Below the pieces are notes generated by a model. It did no database searches and was not told the origin of the DNA. It was given only the letters and a program-made list of their open reading frames with translations. From Alteromonadaceae bacterium (GTDB lineage: Bacteria; Pseudomonadota; Gammaproteobacteria; Enterobacterales; Alteromonadaceae), in contig JAESPQ010000022.1 in NCBI GenBank assembly GCA_016765535.1, positions 105,285 through 169,284 of the forward strand: a stretch of 64,000 bases of DNA, written 5' to 3'. Below, one piece after another: positions 37,826 to 46,591 of this stretch. The stretch's first letter is position 1; each line of letters starts with the position of its first letter. The position numbers were made by a program, and so were the translations under genes.

Positions 37826-38050
37826 GTGGAATATTTAATTTACATTATCATTGTTATTATTATCGCAGTGGCGCTACAGCCAAAACCACCGGGTGCGAAG
37901 CCAGCGACGTTAAGCGAAGTTGACGCACCCACAGCACAGCAAGGCAAGCCTATCCCTAAAGTGTTCGGGACCTACGTTGTACAGAGCCCTAATATTGTAT
38001 GGTACGGTGACTTGAGTTATACCAAAATCCTTTCAGAAGGTGGCAAGTAA
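37826..38050 (+). CDS. tail assembly / baseplate hub N-terminal-type membrane protein
   Basis: GTG start with AGGAGGA; hydrophobic MEYLIYIIIVIIIAVAL then QQGKPIPKVFGTYVVQSPNIVWYGD. Confidence 0.7.
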   Translation: MEYLIYIIIVIIIAVALQPKPPGAKPATLSEVDAPTAQQGKPIPKVFGTYVVQSPNIVWYGDLSYTKILSEGGK

Positions 38051-38235
38051 TGATTATCACACCTCAACACGTTCGGGACGTCTTGTTTTGCTTCAAGGGG
38101 GCGCGGGCGTTTTTTGCTAAGTACGACTTGGACTATTCAGACTTTTTAAAGAATGGTATAGATGAACAGAAGCTATTAGACCTAAACGACTCTATGGCTA
38201 ACAAAGTAGTAAGGGCAGCACATGGGTGGAAGTAG
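38050..38235 (+). CDS. small hypothetical protein
   Basis: 61 aa ORF bridging adjacent genes. Confidence 0.55.
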   Translation: MIITPQHVRDVLFCFKGARAFFAKYDLDYSDFLKNGIDEQKLLDLNDSMANKVVRAAHGWK

Positions 38236-40540
38236 CAAGCAAGTAATCGGGTATAGATACTATCTCGGGTTACACATGGCTATTTGTCATGGACCAGTAA
38301 AGCAACTCAATAGGATTCTAGTCGGCAAGCGTGAAGCTTTTGTCGGTACTGTCTCAGCGAGTTCGACAATAAACATCTTCAAGCCCGACCTGTTCGGTGG
38401 GGACAAGAAAGAAGGCGGTATCGTGGGCGTCGCTGATATTATGTTCGGGGAACTAGCCCAAACAGAAAACGCGTACTTACAAAGCCAGTTAGGCACGGAT
38501 ATTCCCGCCTTTCGTGGGGTGCTAACAGCGGTGTTTCGTGAGGGTGCTTTCACGGAAACGGTCGTAGGCTTTCTTCCCGGCGGCGGCTTAGGAGAGTTCA
38601 TAGTCCCTATCTACACGTCGGATGGTGATGGCGGCTTCATTGCGTCAATGTCCCCATACCCGAAACCGTGGGCCTTTGAGGTTCTAGACTTACCGGGGGG
38701 CACGTTTAACCCGACTAAGCAGGACATTAATAACGGCTCTGCTAATGGTGCCCATATTCTCTATGACACACTAACTAATGCCGAATGGGGTTTAGGTCTG
38801 CCTGTGGGCGAATTGGATACCGCCTCTTTTCAAGCGGTGGGCGACACCCTCTTTACTGAAAACTTCGGGCTGTCTCTTGTCTACGCGCAACAAAGTTCCG
38901 TTGAAGAATTCGTTAAGCAGATACTAACGCTAATAAACGCAGTGCTGTACCCAGACAGAGTGACAGGTAAATTTCGATTGTCGCTTATCCGGGACGACTT
39001 CGACCCAAACACACTACCCGTATTCAACGAGTCGAACATATCTTCGTTAAAGTCTTTCGAGCGCCCTGCTTTTGCGGAGTTAGTTAACGAGATTGTCCTT
39101 ACCTACCGTAAGCGTGGTGACTTGGATGACACGACCATTACCGCGCAGGACCTAGCATCGGTTCAAGCACAGAATGGTATTATCTCCCAGACTAAAGACT
39201 TCACCGGGGTAGACACCGCGGATATAGCCGCTAAAATCGCCGTCAGGGAGTTACGTCAGTCATCTACGCCATTGGCAAGGGTAAGCTTTAAAACGGACCG
39301 TACAGGCTGGGACGTGAACCCGGGGGACGTTATTAAGCTATCTTGGGCCGCTTACGGCATAGTACAAGTGATAATCCGTGTAACAGAAGTAGATTACGGC
39401 GCGTTAGAAGACGGCGAAATACTAATCGAGGGTGTAGAGGACATCTTCGGCCTGCCTTCGAACGCTTATATAACCCCTTCGGAAACTGAATGGAACGAGG
39501 AAGTAGTGGACCCATTACCTGCGCTATCATCAGAGTTAATGGAACTACCCTTCTATGTGATAGCTACGACGTTTACTTCGGGCGACTTCGCGGCGATTAC
39601 GGACACGACTACGTTTGTTCAAATGGTGGCGCGTAAACCGCTACAGGCTACCTTTGGTATGCAACTATGGACACGTACAGGTACTTTGGTATATGAGTTC
39701 GCCATTGATGGTAAGTGGACACACTCAGCACTCTTAACAAGTAACCTTGACCGCATTGACGCTACGGCCATTTCTATTAACACTTTCGTAGGTTCGACAA
39801 GTGAAATAAGACCGGGCGGGTATGCGTACATTGACGACGAAGTTCTACGCATCGACGCAGTGGACACAGTACTATTGACCATAACCGTCGGGCGTGGTGC
39901 TTTTGATACGGTTCCTGTAGCGCATACGGCGGGTGCAGTTATCTACTTTGCAGATGGTAACGACGCAGTAGACCCGTTTGAATTCGCACCGGGCATTACT
40001 GTAGATGGTAAAGCTGTTACGCAAACCAGTATCGGGATACTAGATATTGCTGACGCTACGGAAGTGTCCCAAACACTAGTAGGGCGTCAGTTTAAGCCTT
40101 ACCCGCCGTCACAGGTGCAGATACATGGCGACCTGTTCCCCGCGGCCGCGGGATTCTTCCCAGTTAAGGTTATTGGCGCGGAGGTTATTGTTACTTGGAA
40201 GCATCAAGATAGACTCCAACAGGTAGCAAATATCGAAGATTGGTTCAATGTTGCCCTTGGTTCTCAGGAAGCGGGTGTAACGTACACCATTCGGACGTAT
40301 AACGACGACACAGCGACTTTGTTATCAACTGATACAGGAATAACCGCGGCGACGTTTACGGTCGTTACGGGGCAGCCTGCGGACACTGTGTTTAATATGC
40401 GGGTAGAGATTGAAGCTGTTAGGGGTGGCGAGGTTAACTTCCAAACTTTTCAACACATCTTTATATATGAATCTACCAATCAAACGCCTATCAATGTCAC
40501 CCAACAGACTATAGACGTCTTGACGGACTTCACACCTTAG
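38222..40540 (+). CDS. tail tip / host-interaction protein (TipJ-like)
   Basis: 772 aa; GYRYYLGLHMAICHGPV...LYDTLTNAEWGLGLP...SFERPAFAELVNEIVLTYR. Confidence 0.75.
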   Translation: MGGSSKQVIGYRYYLGLHMAICHGPVKQLNRILVGKREAFVGTVSASSTINIFKPDLFGGDKKEGGIVGVADIMFGELAQTENAYLQSQLGTDIPAFRGVLTAVFREGAFTETVVGFLPGGGLGEFIVPIYTSDGDGGFIASMSPYPKPWAFEVLDLPGGTFNPTKQDINNGSANGAHILYDTLTNAEWGLGLPVGELDTASFQAVGDTLFTENFGLSLVYAQQSSVEEFVKQILTLINAVLYPDRVTGKFRLSLIRDDFDPNTLPVFNESNISSLKSFERPAFAELVNEIVLTYRKRGDLDDTTITAQDLASVQAQNGIISQTKDFTGVDTADIAAKIAVRELRQSSTPLARVSFKTDRTGWDVNPGDVIKLSWAAYGIVQVIIRVTEVDYGALEDGEILIEGVEDIFGLPSNAYITPSETEWNEEVVDPLPALSSELMELPFYVIATTFTSGDFAAITDTTTFVQMVARKPLQATFGMQLWTRTGTLVYEFAIDGKWTHSALLTSNLDRIDATAISINTFVGSTSEIRPGGYAYIDDEVLRIDAVDTVLLTITVGRGAFDTVPVAHTAGAVIYFADGNDAVDPFEFAPGITVDGKAVTQTSIGILDIADATEVSQTLVGRQFKPYPPSQVQIHGDLFPAAAGFFPVKVIGAEVIVTWKHQDRLQQVANIEDWFNVALGSQEAGVTYTIRTYNDDTATLLSTDTGITAATFTVVTGQPADTVFNMRVEIEAVRGGEVNFQTFQHIFIYESTNQTPINVTQQTIDVLTDFTP

Positions 40541-40614
40541 ACTTTATCTCGGGGTTTATGTTAAGCTCAGTCACCAAGACGTCTTAGCATAGACCCACAA
40601 ACGAGGTAAACCCG

Positions 40615-41070
40615 ATGACAATGTTCTCGCTCTACACACTAATTGCAATATGTACTTTATCAATATCTCTAGCGGCCCAGACTAAGTCTCTGTGGCGCGT
40701 AGGGGTGTTGTTCTCCTTGAACTGGGCCACACTAGTTCTAATAAGCTCCGACGTAACCCCCGCGTTTCTAGCGACCCCGTCAGCCCTCGCGACGATATAT
40801 ATGGCAAACACACTACTAAACTTCAAGTTCTACTTACAGCACCGATGTACCACAGGATTAGCGATAGCCTCTTTACAAATACTAAGCGTTATGTTTAACG
40901 GCTATTCACAGGACACCCTAAATAGTGTTAGTATCAATTTCGTACTTAGCGCATTGATAATCATTGCAGTTTCACTTTCACATGTTCTACCTGTGGAGTT
41001 AAAAAACTACAAGAGCAGGGCGCAGGGCAAAACAGATAAGGATGAAACACAAACAAACGCAGGGTCATAG
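40615..41070 (+). CDS. multi-TM membrane protein (holin-like by position)
   Basis: about four hydrophobic segments, polar C-terminus. Confidence 0.55.
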   Translation: MTMFSLYTLIAICTLSISLAAQTKSLWRVGVLFSLNWATLVLISSDVTPAFLATPSALATIYMANTLLNFKFYLQHRCTTGLAIASLQILSVMFNGYSQDTLNSVSINFVLSALIIIAVSLSHVLPVELKNYKSRAQGKTDKDETQTNAGS

Positions 41071-41108
41071 AGTTGTGTTGTACTAGACCCCCTTGAGGAG
41101 CAGGACCG

Positions 41109-41366
41109 ATGACAGATAACGTAAACGTAACTTTAACAGAGGCGCAATTACGGGACTTAATTCAACAAACCATCACGCAGACGTTAACAACCATTGGCGT
41201 AGATGCCACGGACCCACATAAGATGCAGAAGGATTTTATCCACTTGCGGGAAATGCGGGAGTCTGGGGAAGCAATGAAGAAGAAGACACAGGTAACGTTG
41301 TTGGGTATTTTCATTACAGGCGCTATAGCCGCGATTGCGTTAGGCATTAAAGAGTACTTCAAGTAG
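41109..41366 (+). CDS. single-TM holin-like protein
   Basis: polar N-terminus, C-terminal VTLLGIFITGAIAAIALGI. Confidence 0.5.
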   Translation: MTDNVNVTLTEAQLRDLIQQTITQTLTTIGVDATDPHKMQKDFIHLREMRESGEAMKKKTQVTLLGIFITGAIAAIALGIKEYFK

Positions 41367-41383
41367 TAAGCAGCACATAATAA

Positions 41384-41407
41384 AAAAGGGCCTTCATTGG
41401 CCCTTTT
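41384..41407. terminator. bidirectional terminator between convergent blocks
   Basis: AAAAGGGCC TTCATT GGCCCTTTT. Confidence 0.9.
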
Positions 41408-41445
41408 GCTTATCTGCTATTTAGTACTATGGCCCTACCATCTTA

Positions 41446-41658
41446 TTAAAGTTCATACGGCAGACCATCCAGTGTTACGGTGCGGATTTCGACTTCGCTT
41501 TCCTGTTCCTGCGCGTCGTCGGGCTCAAGATTACATTCGAGGTTTTCGCGGTTGAAGTCCCCCATTTCGTCCGAAGGCCAATCAATCGTTTGCGTTAGCG
41601 TACGGGTTTGTGTATACGTCACTTTGATACTAGCCACAGAGCACATCCTTATAGTCAT
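41446..41658 (-). CDS. hypothetical protein
   Basis: 70 aa ORF. Confidence 0.55.
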   Translation of the reverse strand: MTIRMCSVASIKVTYTQTRTLTQTIDWPSDEMGDFNRENLECNLEPDDAQEQESEVEIRTVTLDGLPYEL

Positions 41659-42316
41659 CTACTGCGTTAACGAGGTCCATTGGGTCGCCGTTAAGTGTAG
41701 AGGCCATTAAGACATCTATCGTTAGTGGTGACTGAGGGAAGCGGCGCATATGGTCCGAGCGTAGGTCAGAAGCCCACAGGGTAGAGACTGCTTGGTTATG
41801 GTGCTCTATGCCTAGGTAAGCTTGGCCTATCTCTAACTGGATGTCTCCCAGCTCTACAGGAAGGCCGCGGCTACGAAGACCTAAACAGATGTAGGCCCCC
41901 AATACCGATAGCTCTACAGAGCGGCGGGAGACGTCGCCCCAAATGTCCACGGCACATAGTGACGCGATGCAATGCAGCTCATTACCAATTACTACGAAGC
42001 GTATCTCCGAGTAAGGCGTACTTGGTATGTACAGCGTGGCATTAGAGTGTAGTTGGTCCTTTTCTAGACAGTCAATGATGTTACACAGTTGGCGTGGAAC
42101 GTTACCAAACCCACGTAGAAACGTCTGTGTGTTACAAAGAAGGTCAGCGTAGTACGTTGGTGACGCATGAAAGAAAGTAACCGCAGGGTCGCGCATAGGT
42201 ACGTTGTATTGCACGTCTTCACGAAACGTGGTTTTATCGCGGCCTGTCCCTACCAAATGGCTGAGAACGTTTAACCACATTTTGTTAGCTTCTGAGATAC
42301 TAGTTTTATTGGTCAT
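41630..42316 (-). CDS. thymidylate synthase-like protein, divergent
   Basis: RFVVIGNELHCIASLCAVDIWGD...LGDIQLEIGQAYLGIEHHNQA resembles the C-terminal half of ThyA; no PCH catalytic motif. Confidence 0.45.
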   Translation of the reverse strand: MTNKTSISEANKMWLNVLSHLVGTGRDKTTFREDVQYNVPMRDPAVTFFHASPTYYADLLCNTQTFLRGFGNVPRQLCNIIDCLEKDQLHSNATLYIPSTPYSEIRFVVIGNELHCIASLCAVDIWGDVSRRSVELSVLGAYICLGLRSRGLPVELGDIQLEIGQAYLGIEHHNQAVSTLWASDLRSDHMRRFPQSPLTIDVLMASTLNGDPMDLVNAVDDYKDVLCG

Positions 42317-42327
42317 ATATTTACCTT

Positions 42328-43494
42328 TTACATTGTGGGCGTAATGCCCTTGAGTTCAGCGATACGCTGCATTAAAAGAGCATAGTCGCCGTCGATGTCC
42401 ACGTCAAAGATACACGCCCGGAGGCTTCCGAGTGCGTCATCTTCTTCGGGCCAAAACTTACCGAGTAAATTAGGGCGGTGGTCCTCGTCGAATCGGAAGG
42501 GGGTAAAGTCTTGGATGTCGAGCGCGTCCCCTTCTTGGATGCCGTCATCTTGGTTGAGGGACAAGTCCGGGTCCGTGTGGTCTTGGTCCGGGTCTACTGC
42601 GGGTAATTCGTCGTCGGCTAGGGCCTGTGCATGTTTGATGCCAAAGACGAAACATTGATACGCCTCGACAATCTTCTCCATCTCTAGGTACATCTCGCCG
42701 CCGTTACCAGCGCGTTCTAAAAAGCGTTCGCGGTGCTTCGCTACGTTCTTGGCACCGAAGGGCATACAGAATACATAGATGGCGTCGTTAGCCATTAGCT
42801 CCATGAAGCCATCTTCTGCTAGTTCCGGCCAACTTGTGCCCCCGCGGAACACGTCTGCGTAGATAAATTCGCTAACCCAGCTACGGTCAATAATGACTAG
42901 GCCGCCAGCGTCCGCGATGATTACTGCTTCTGCAATTTGTTCCATGATTATAGTGTGCTGGACTTGTTCGGCTTCTTCGCTCCAAGTGCCGTGAATATAT
43001 TTCGCGCCGTAAGTGTCTACGAAGTGGTTGGCTAGCGTGGTCTTCCCGGTACAGTCTGGGCCTTCCAGAACGATGATACCCTTAAGGGGCATGATGTCCT
43101 GTTCTAAGTACTTAAAGGTGTCATGCTTCCCGGTGTATGAGTTGCTTAGGAACTTGGGCCACGAGTAGTCTTGTTGAAACCCTTGGTACGCGCTAACAGT
43201 GCCCGCAATACCTTGGAGGTTCATAAGGTGCCCGAGCTGGTTCGCTAGTGCCGCGGGTTCGCCACCGTCAGTGCGTAGGTCGGCATTGTGTAGCATATCT
43301 AATAAACTATCGTGACACGGTTCTTCGCTAAGGATAGGTCCCAAGTCGAAGACGCTATCGCTGTAGTTCAGCAGGGCTTTGTACATCTCTTCGATGACCC
43401 CGAGGTGTGCAGATTTGGATAGTGGACGGGGGAAGCTTGGTGCCACTTCGCCTTGATGCACTAACAACTTTTTCATTGCGTTAAATTCACTCAT
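42328..43494 (-). CDS. P-loop dNMP/thymidylate kinase-like protein with N- and C-terminal extensions
   Basis: GIIVLEGPDCTGKTTLANHF, VIIDRSWVSEFIYADVF. Confidence 0.8.
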   Translation of the reverse strand: MSEFNAMKKLLVHQGEVAPSFPRPLSKSAHLGVIEEMYKALLNYSDSVFDLGPILSEEPCHDSLLDMLHNADLRTDGGEPAALANQLGHLMNLQGIAGTVSAYQGFQQDYSWPKFLSNSYTGKHDTFKYLEQDIMPLKGIIVLEGPDCTGKTTLANHFVDTYGAKYIHGTWSEEAEQVQHTIIMEQIAEAVIIADAGGLVIIDRSWVSEFIYADVFRGGTSWPELAEDGFMELMANDAIYVFCMPFGAKNVAKHRERFLERAGNGGEMYLEMEKIVEAYQCFVFGIKHAQALADDELPAVDPDQDHTDPDLSLNQDDGIQEGDALDIQDFTPFRFDEDHRPNLLGKFWPEEDDALGSLRACIFDVDIDGDYALLMQRIAELKGITPTM

Positions 43495-43505
43495 TGGATT
43501 CTCGC

Positions 43506-43826
43506 TTAACGGTACTTAGGATTGTTTCGTTTGTGACGTGCTTTCGCTTTCGATGCGTCCTTACGACGTTTGGCCGTAGCCATCATGTACTCGCGTTTGT
43601 CTAAAGTCTTCTGACCGACGCCGGACTCCCCAACATACATCACCTTTCGCTCTTTGGAGATAAGACCGTCACGGAACAGCGCCGCGGCATAGTGCTTAAT
43701 GCGTTTAGACATATCGCGATGGTTACGGCCGAAGTTTTCTTTTAGTGCGTAGAGAATGTTCGCGTGACTGCTTCCGGCCTGTATCATACTTTCACAGACG
43801 TTCTTGATGGTAGGAGAGTTAGACAT
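43506..43826 (-). CDS. hypothetical basic protein
   Basis: 106 aa, family promoter upstream. Confidence 0.65.
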   Translation of the reverse strand: MSNSPTIKNVCESMIQAGSSHANILYALKENFGRNHRDMSKRIKHYAAALFRDGLISKERKVMYVGESGVGQKTLDKREYMMATAKRRKDASKAKARHKRNNPKYR

Positions 43827-43858
43827 TTTTATTACCTCTAGGTATTGGGTTCTACTTA

Positions 43859-43887
43859 ACTATAGTCGGAAATGGCAGGACTGCAAA
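43859..43887 (-). promoter_or_regulatory. sigma70-like promoter, TTTGCA-N17-TATAGT
   Basis: AAATAAAGTTTGCA-N17-TATAGTTAAG. Confidence 0.8.
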
Positions 43888-43908
43888 CTTTATTTACAGC
43901 CCTGCGGT

Positions 43909-44175
43909 CTATGCCTTCTCTGGGTAGCAAGAACATGGCAGCGGTAACGACGCAGGGGCGTTATGGATACCACAGTCGCTAAAGTGTGCGCCTTCCTGCG
44001 TGAGGTGTACGTGTTCCACGGCTATCTCATGCGCTGATATGCCACGCGTGACACTCAGTGTTTCACATAGGCCCACGAGACAGTCATAGTCATCGGGGTT
44101 TAAGCTATCAGCACCTATGTTTAGCACCCGGGCTAGTACCTGTGCTTCTTCGGTCTTAGTTATATTTAATTTCAT
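43909..44175 (-). CDS. hypothetical protein
   Basis: 88 aa ORF overlapping next gene by 4 nt. Confidence 0.6.
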   Translation of the reverse strand: MKLNITKTEEAQVLARVLNIGADSLNPDDYDCLVGLCETLSVTRGISAHEIAVEHVHLTQEGAHFSDCGIHNAPASLPLPCSCYPEKA

Positions 44176-45707
44176 CGTTTATTCCTCTTCTTGCGTTTCG
44201 CACGTTCTGCGGTGATTTTTCTCTTCAAGTGCTTGGATAGCAGTCTAAAGAAGTCTTGTTGTTTGCCGTCCTTAATCTGTAGGCTATGGTAGATTACCTC
44301 GTCAATGCTCCCGCGTATCATGAGGAAATGGTTACGCACAGTTTTGGTCGCACCCTGACGCCATAGACGCTTAATGAATTGGTCGAATATCTCCAAGTCA
44401 TATATGAGACTGAACCAACAAACGTCGCCGCCTGCACCTTGGAAGTTAAGGCCATGGGCTACCGACGCGGGCTGTGCTAAGAGGACCGGGATTTTCCCCG
44501 AGTTCCAATTCTTCTCGATTGATATTGCTTCACGGTCAGAGGTCTTAGAGTTGAGAATAACTATCTTGCGCTTCTTGGCTTTGAAGTACTTCTCTATCTC
44601 TATTAACTCGTGGTGATACCAGTAAGCGATGAACAACGGCTTGCCCTGTAGCTCCTCGATTAACTCGTCTAACGCGGCCATCTTCTCCTTGTGTAATTGG
44701 AAGTACGGGCGCTTACTTGACGAAGGGATGGCACCCATATCTTCAACGTCCCAATCTTCGTACAGATTACCGTTACAGATTTGGTGTAGCTTCTGGGCTA
44801 CCGACGCCGCTGTAGGGGGGTAAACATCTTTGCCTTTGATGGTGACAAAGTTCTCCTTCCGTAGCTTGTCGTAAATCTTTTGTACAGGCTTTGGCAGGTC
44901 AATCATTATCTTGTTTTCAATGAGCGGCGGTAACTTAAGGTTGTCCTCCGCAGATAGTCGGATAATGAAGGGGGCAATCTTCCTATTGATACGCTTCTCC
45001 GCACCCACTTGTAACTCGAATTGCTTAAACTGCGGGTTCCCGTATTGGCGGAAGTACTCGTAGCGGAAGTGTCCTATCTTCGTACCCAGCGAGCGACCTT
45101 CATCGACTATCTGCATTTGGCCGAACAACTGCATGTAGCCGTTAGGTATTGGCGTTCCCGTCAGGATGTAACGACGAGCGAACCGGGGCACTAATTTCTT
45201 CATCATCTTGAAGCGAGCCGACGCGTGGTTCTTGAACATAGTTGATTCGTCAACCGTCAGCATATCGAACGGCCATGAGGTCGTACGCTTGCCTTTCAAC
45301 TGTTCCATGAGCCATGGTAAGCCTGCGGGATTAATAACGTGTATGTCAGCGTCTAGGTTCCCCCAAAGGTCCTTATTATCGCCGTGCATAACGTTTACTT
45401 TCATGTGTTCGAAGTTAGACCATTTCTGTGTCTCTAACGGCCACACAAGATGACAAACTCGAATAGGGGCGATGACTAACATGCCCTTAACTTTGTCGTG
45501 CATCTTGAGCATCTTATAGAGCTGTAGAATTAAGGTGGTCTTGCCTAGCCCCGGGTCCAGAAAGTAACCGATATACTTCTGCATGAAACCCCGGGATATA
45601 CACATGCGTTGGTAGCTGTGGCCCTTCCATCTAGGTTTTACTTTTGCGATGCGCCGCGATTTCCGCTTTGAAAGTTTTAATCGCTTCTGCTTTATTGTCG
45701 ATAACAT
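44172..45707 (-). CDS. SNF2-family DEAD-like helicase
   Basis: DPGLGKTTLILQL, VDESTMFKN, LTGTPIPNG, RLWRQGATKTV motifs. Confidence 0.9.
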   Translation of the reverse strand: MLSTIKQKRLKLSKRKSRRIAKVKPRWKGHSYQRMCISRGFMQKYIGYFLDPGLGKTTLILQLYKMLKMHDKVKGMLVIAPIRVCHLVWPLETQKWSNFEHMKVNVMHGDNKDLWGNLDADIHVINPAGLPWLMEQLKGKRTTSWPFDMLTVDESTMFKNHASARFKMMKKLVPRFARRYILTGTPIPNGYMQLFGQMQIVDEGRSLGTKIGHFRYEYFRQYGNPQFKQFELQVGAEKRINRKIAPFIIRLSAEDNLKLPPLIENKIMIDLPKPVQKIYDKLRKENFVTIKGKDVYPPTAASVAQKLHQICNGNLYEDWDVEDMGAIPSSSKRPYFQLHKEKMAALDELIEELQGKPLFIAYWYHHELIEIEKYFKAKKRKIVILNSKTSDREAISIEKNWNSGKIPVLLAQPASVAHGLNFQGAGGDVCWFSLIYDLEIFDQFIKRLWRQGATKTVRNHFLMIRGSIDEVIYHSLQIKDGKQQDFFRLLSKHLKRKITAERAKRKKRNKR

Positions 45708-45936
45708 ATACGTTAAACCCCAATTTCCTTAACTTGCGATGCCAATATAATTGGTGCGGCTTGGCCTTTTCCCCGAGGCGTTTCAGCTCCACGTAAAAGA
45801 TTAGTCCGCCCCGGCCTACTACGGTCCTGTCTGGGAAGCCTGACCGGGATACGGCCACGAGTTTAATTGATAGTAAATTAAGTTTCGCAGCCTCCCGGTT
45901 GAAGGTTTTCTCTAAGGACGATTCCAGCTTACTCAA
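45631..45936 (-). CDS. VRR-NUC nuclease
   Basis: SGFPDRTVVGRGGLIFYVELKRLGEKAKPHQ. Confidence 0.88.
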   Translation of the reverse strand: MSKLESSLEKTFNREAAKLNLLSIKLVAVSRSGFPDRTVVGRGGLIFYVELKRLGEKAKPHQLYWHRKLRKLGFNVYVIDNKAEAIKTFKAEIAAHRKSKT

Positions 45937-46150
45937 CTACGGCTACCTCGAAGATTAGCTCTACGTCCACGATAACGCCGCATGAAGCAACGTGTAGCGG
46001 CAGCAGGGCTAGTAACGCTTTCTTGCTCCCGTCACAGTTGGGCTTGTACTGTATACCCGGGGGTAGCTTGTCCACATGCACTTTTAACGCACTTTTGATA
46101 AGCATCCGGTTATAGTACTGAGTTATTAAAAAACACATATAGTCTGACAT
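45929..46150 (-). CDS. hypothetical protein
   Basis: 73 aa ORF. Confidence 0.55.
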   Translation of the reverse strand: MSDYMCFLITQYYNRMLIKSALKVHVDKLPPGIQYKPNCDGSKKALLALLPLHVASCGVIVDVELIFEVAVVE

Positions 46151-46159
46151 AAGTTACCC

Positions 46160-46531
46160 CTAGTAATTCTTGCCGCCTTCTTTAGCGCGGTTCGCAGGCT
46201 TATGGTCCGCTCGGGAGTCATTAAAGACCAGTTTCTCAGCCATTGCGCCGCCGAGGTCCATGCCCATAGCACCCGCTAAATCGAAGATGCGTATAACCGC
46301 GTCAGCCAATTCAACTTCAACCATTTTACGGTGTGGGAGTTTATCATCCATTTGGTCCTTGCGGTCCCCTTCTAGGGCTTCGCTCACTTCGGAATGGATT
46401 AACGCTAACTTTGCTGGGATGACGAACGGTGCGAAGACGTCTACACCTTGCCACCACCCGTTATCAACTTGGGCTTGGTGGCAGATATCAACTAGGTCAT
46501 TTACATCGCGTTTCATTTCACTATCACTCAT
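46160..46531 (-). CDS. MazG-like nucleotide pyrophosphohydrolase
   Basis: LALIHSEVSEALEGDR...VEVELADAVIRIFDLAGAMG. Confidence 0.82.
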   Translation of the reverse strand: MSDSEMKRDVNDLVDICHQAQVDNGWWQGVDVFAPFVIPAKLALIHSEVSEALEGDRKDQMDDKLPHRKMVEVELADAVIRIFDLAGAMGMDLGGAMAEKLVFNDSRADHKPANRAKEGGKNY

Positions 46532-46562
46532 TTTGATTACCCTCTACGTTATAAGAAATTTA

Positions 46563-46591
46563 AGTATAGACTACTATTTACGATACCGCTT
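46563..46591 (-). promoter_or_regulatory. weak family promoter, -10 TATACTTAAA
   Basis: -35 poorly conserved. Confidence 0.45.

Noticed and set aside
43506-43826. Known anti-CRISPR or restriction-modification component
   Set aside because: Small basic protein with no recognisable motif; no evidence beyond size and location.
45631-45707. Fusion of VRR-NUC and SNF2 helicase
   Set aside because: They overlap by 77 nt in different frames; two separate, probably coupled genes.
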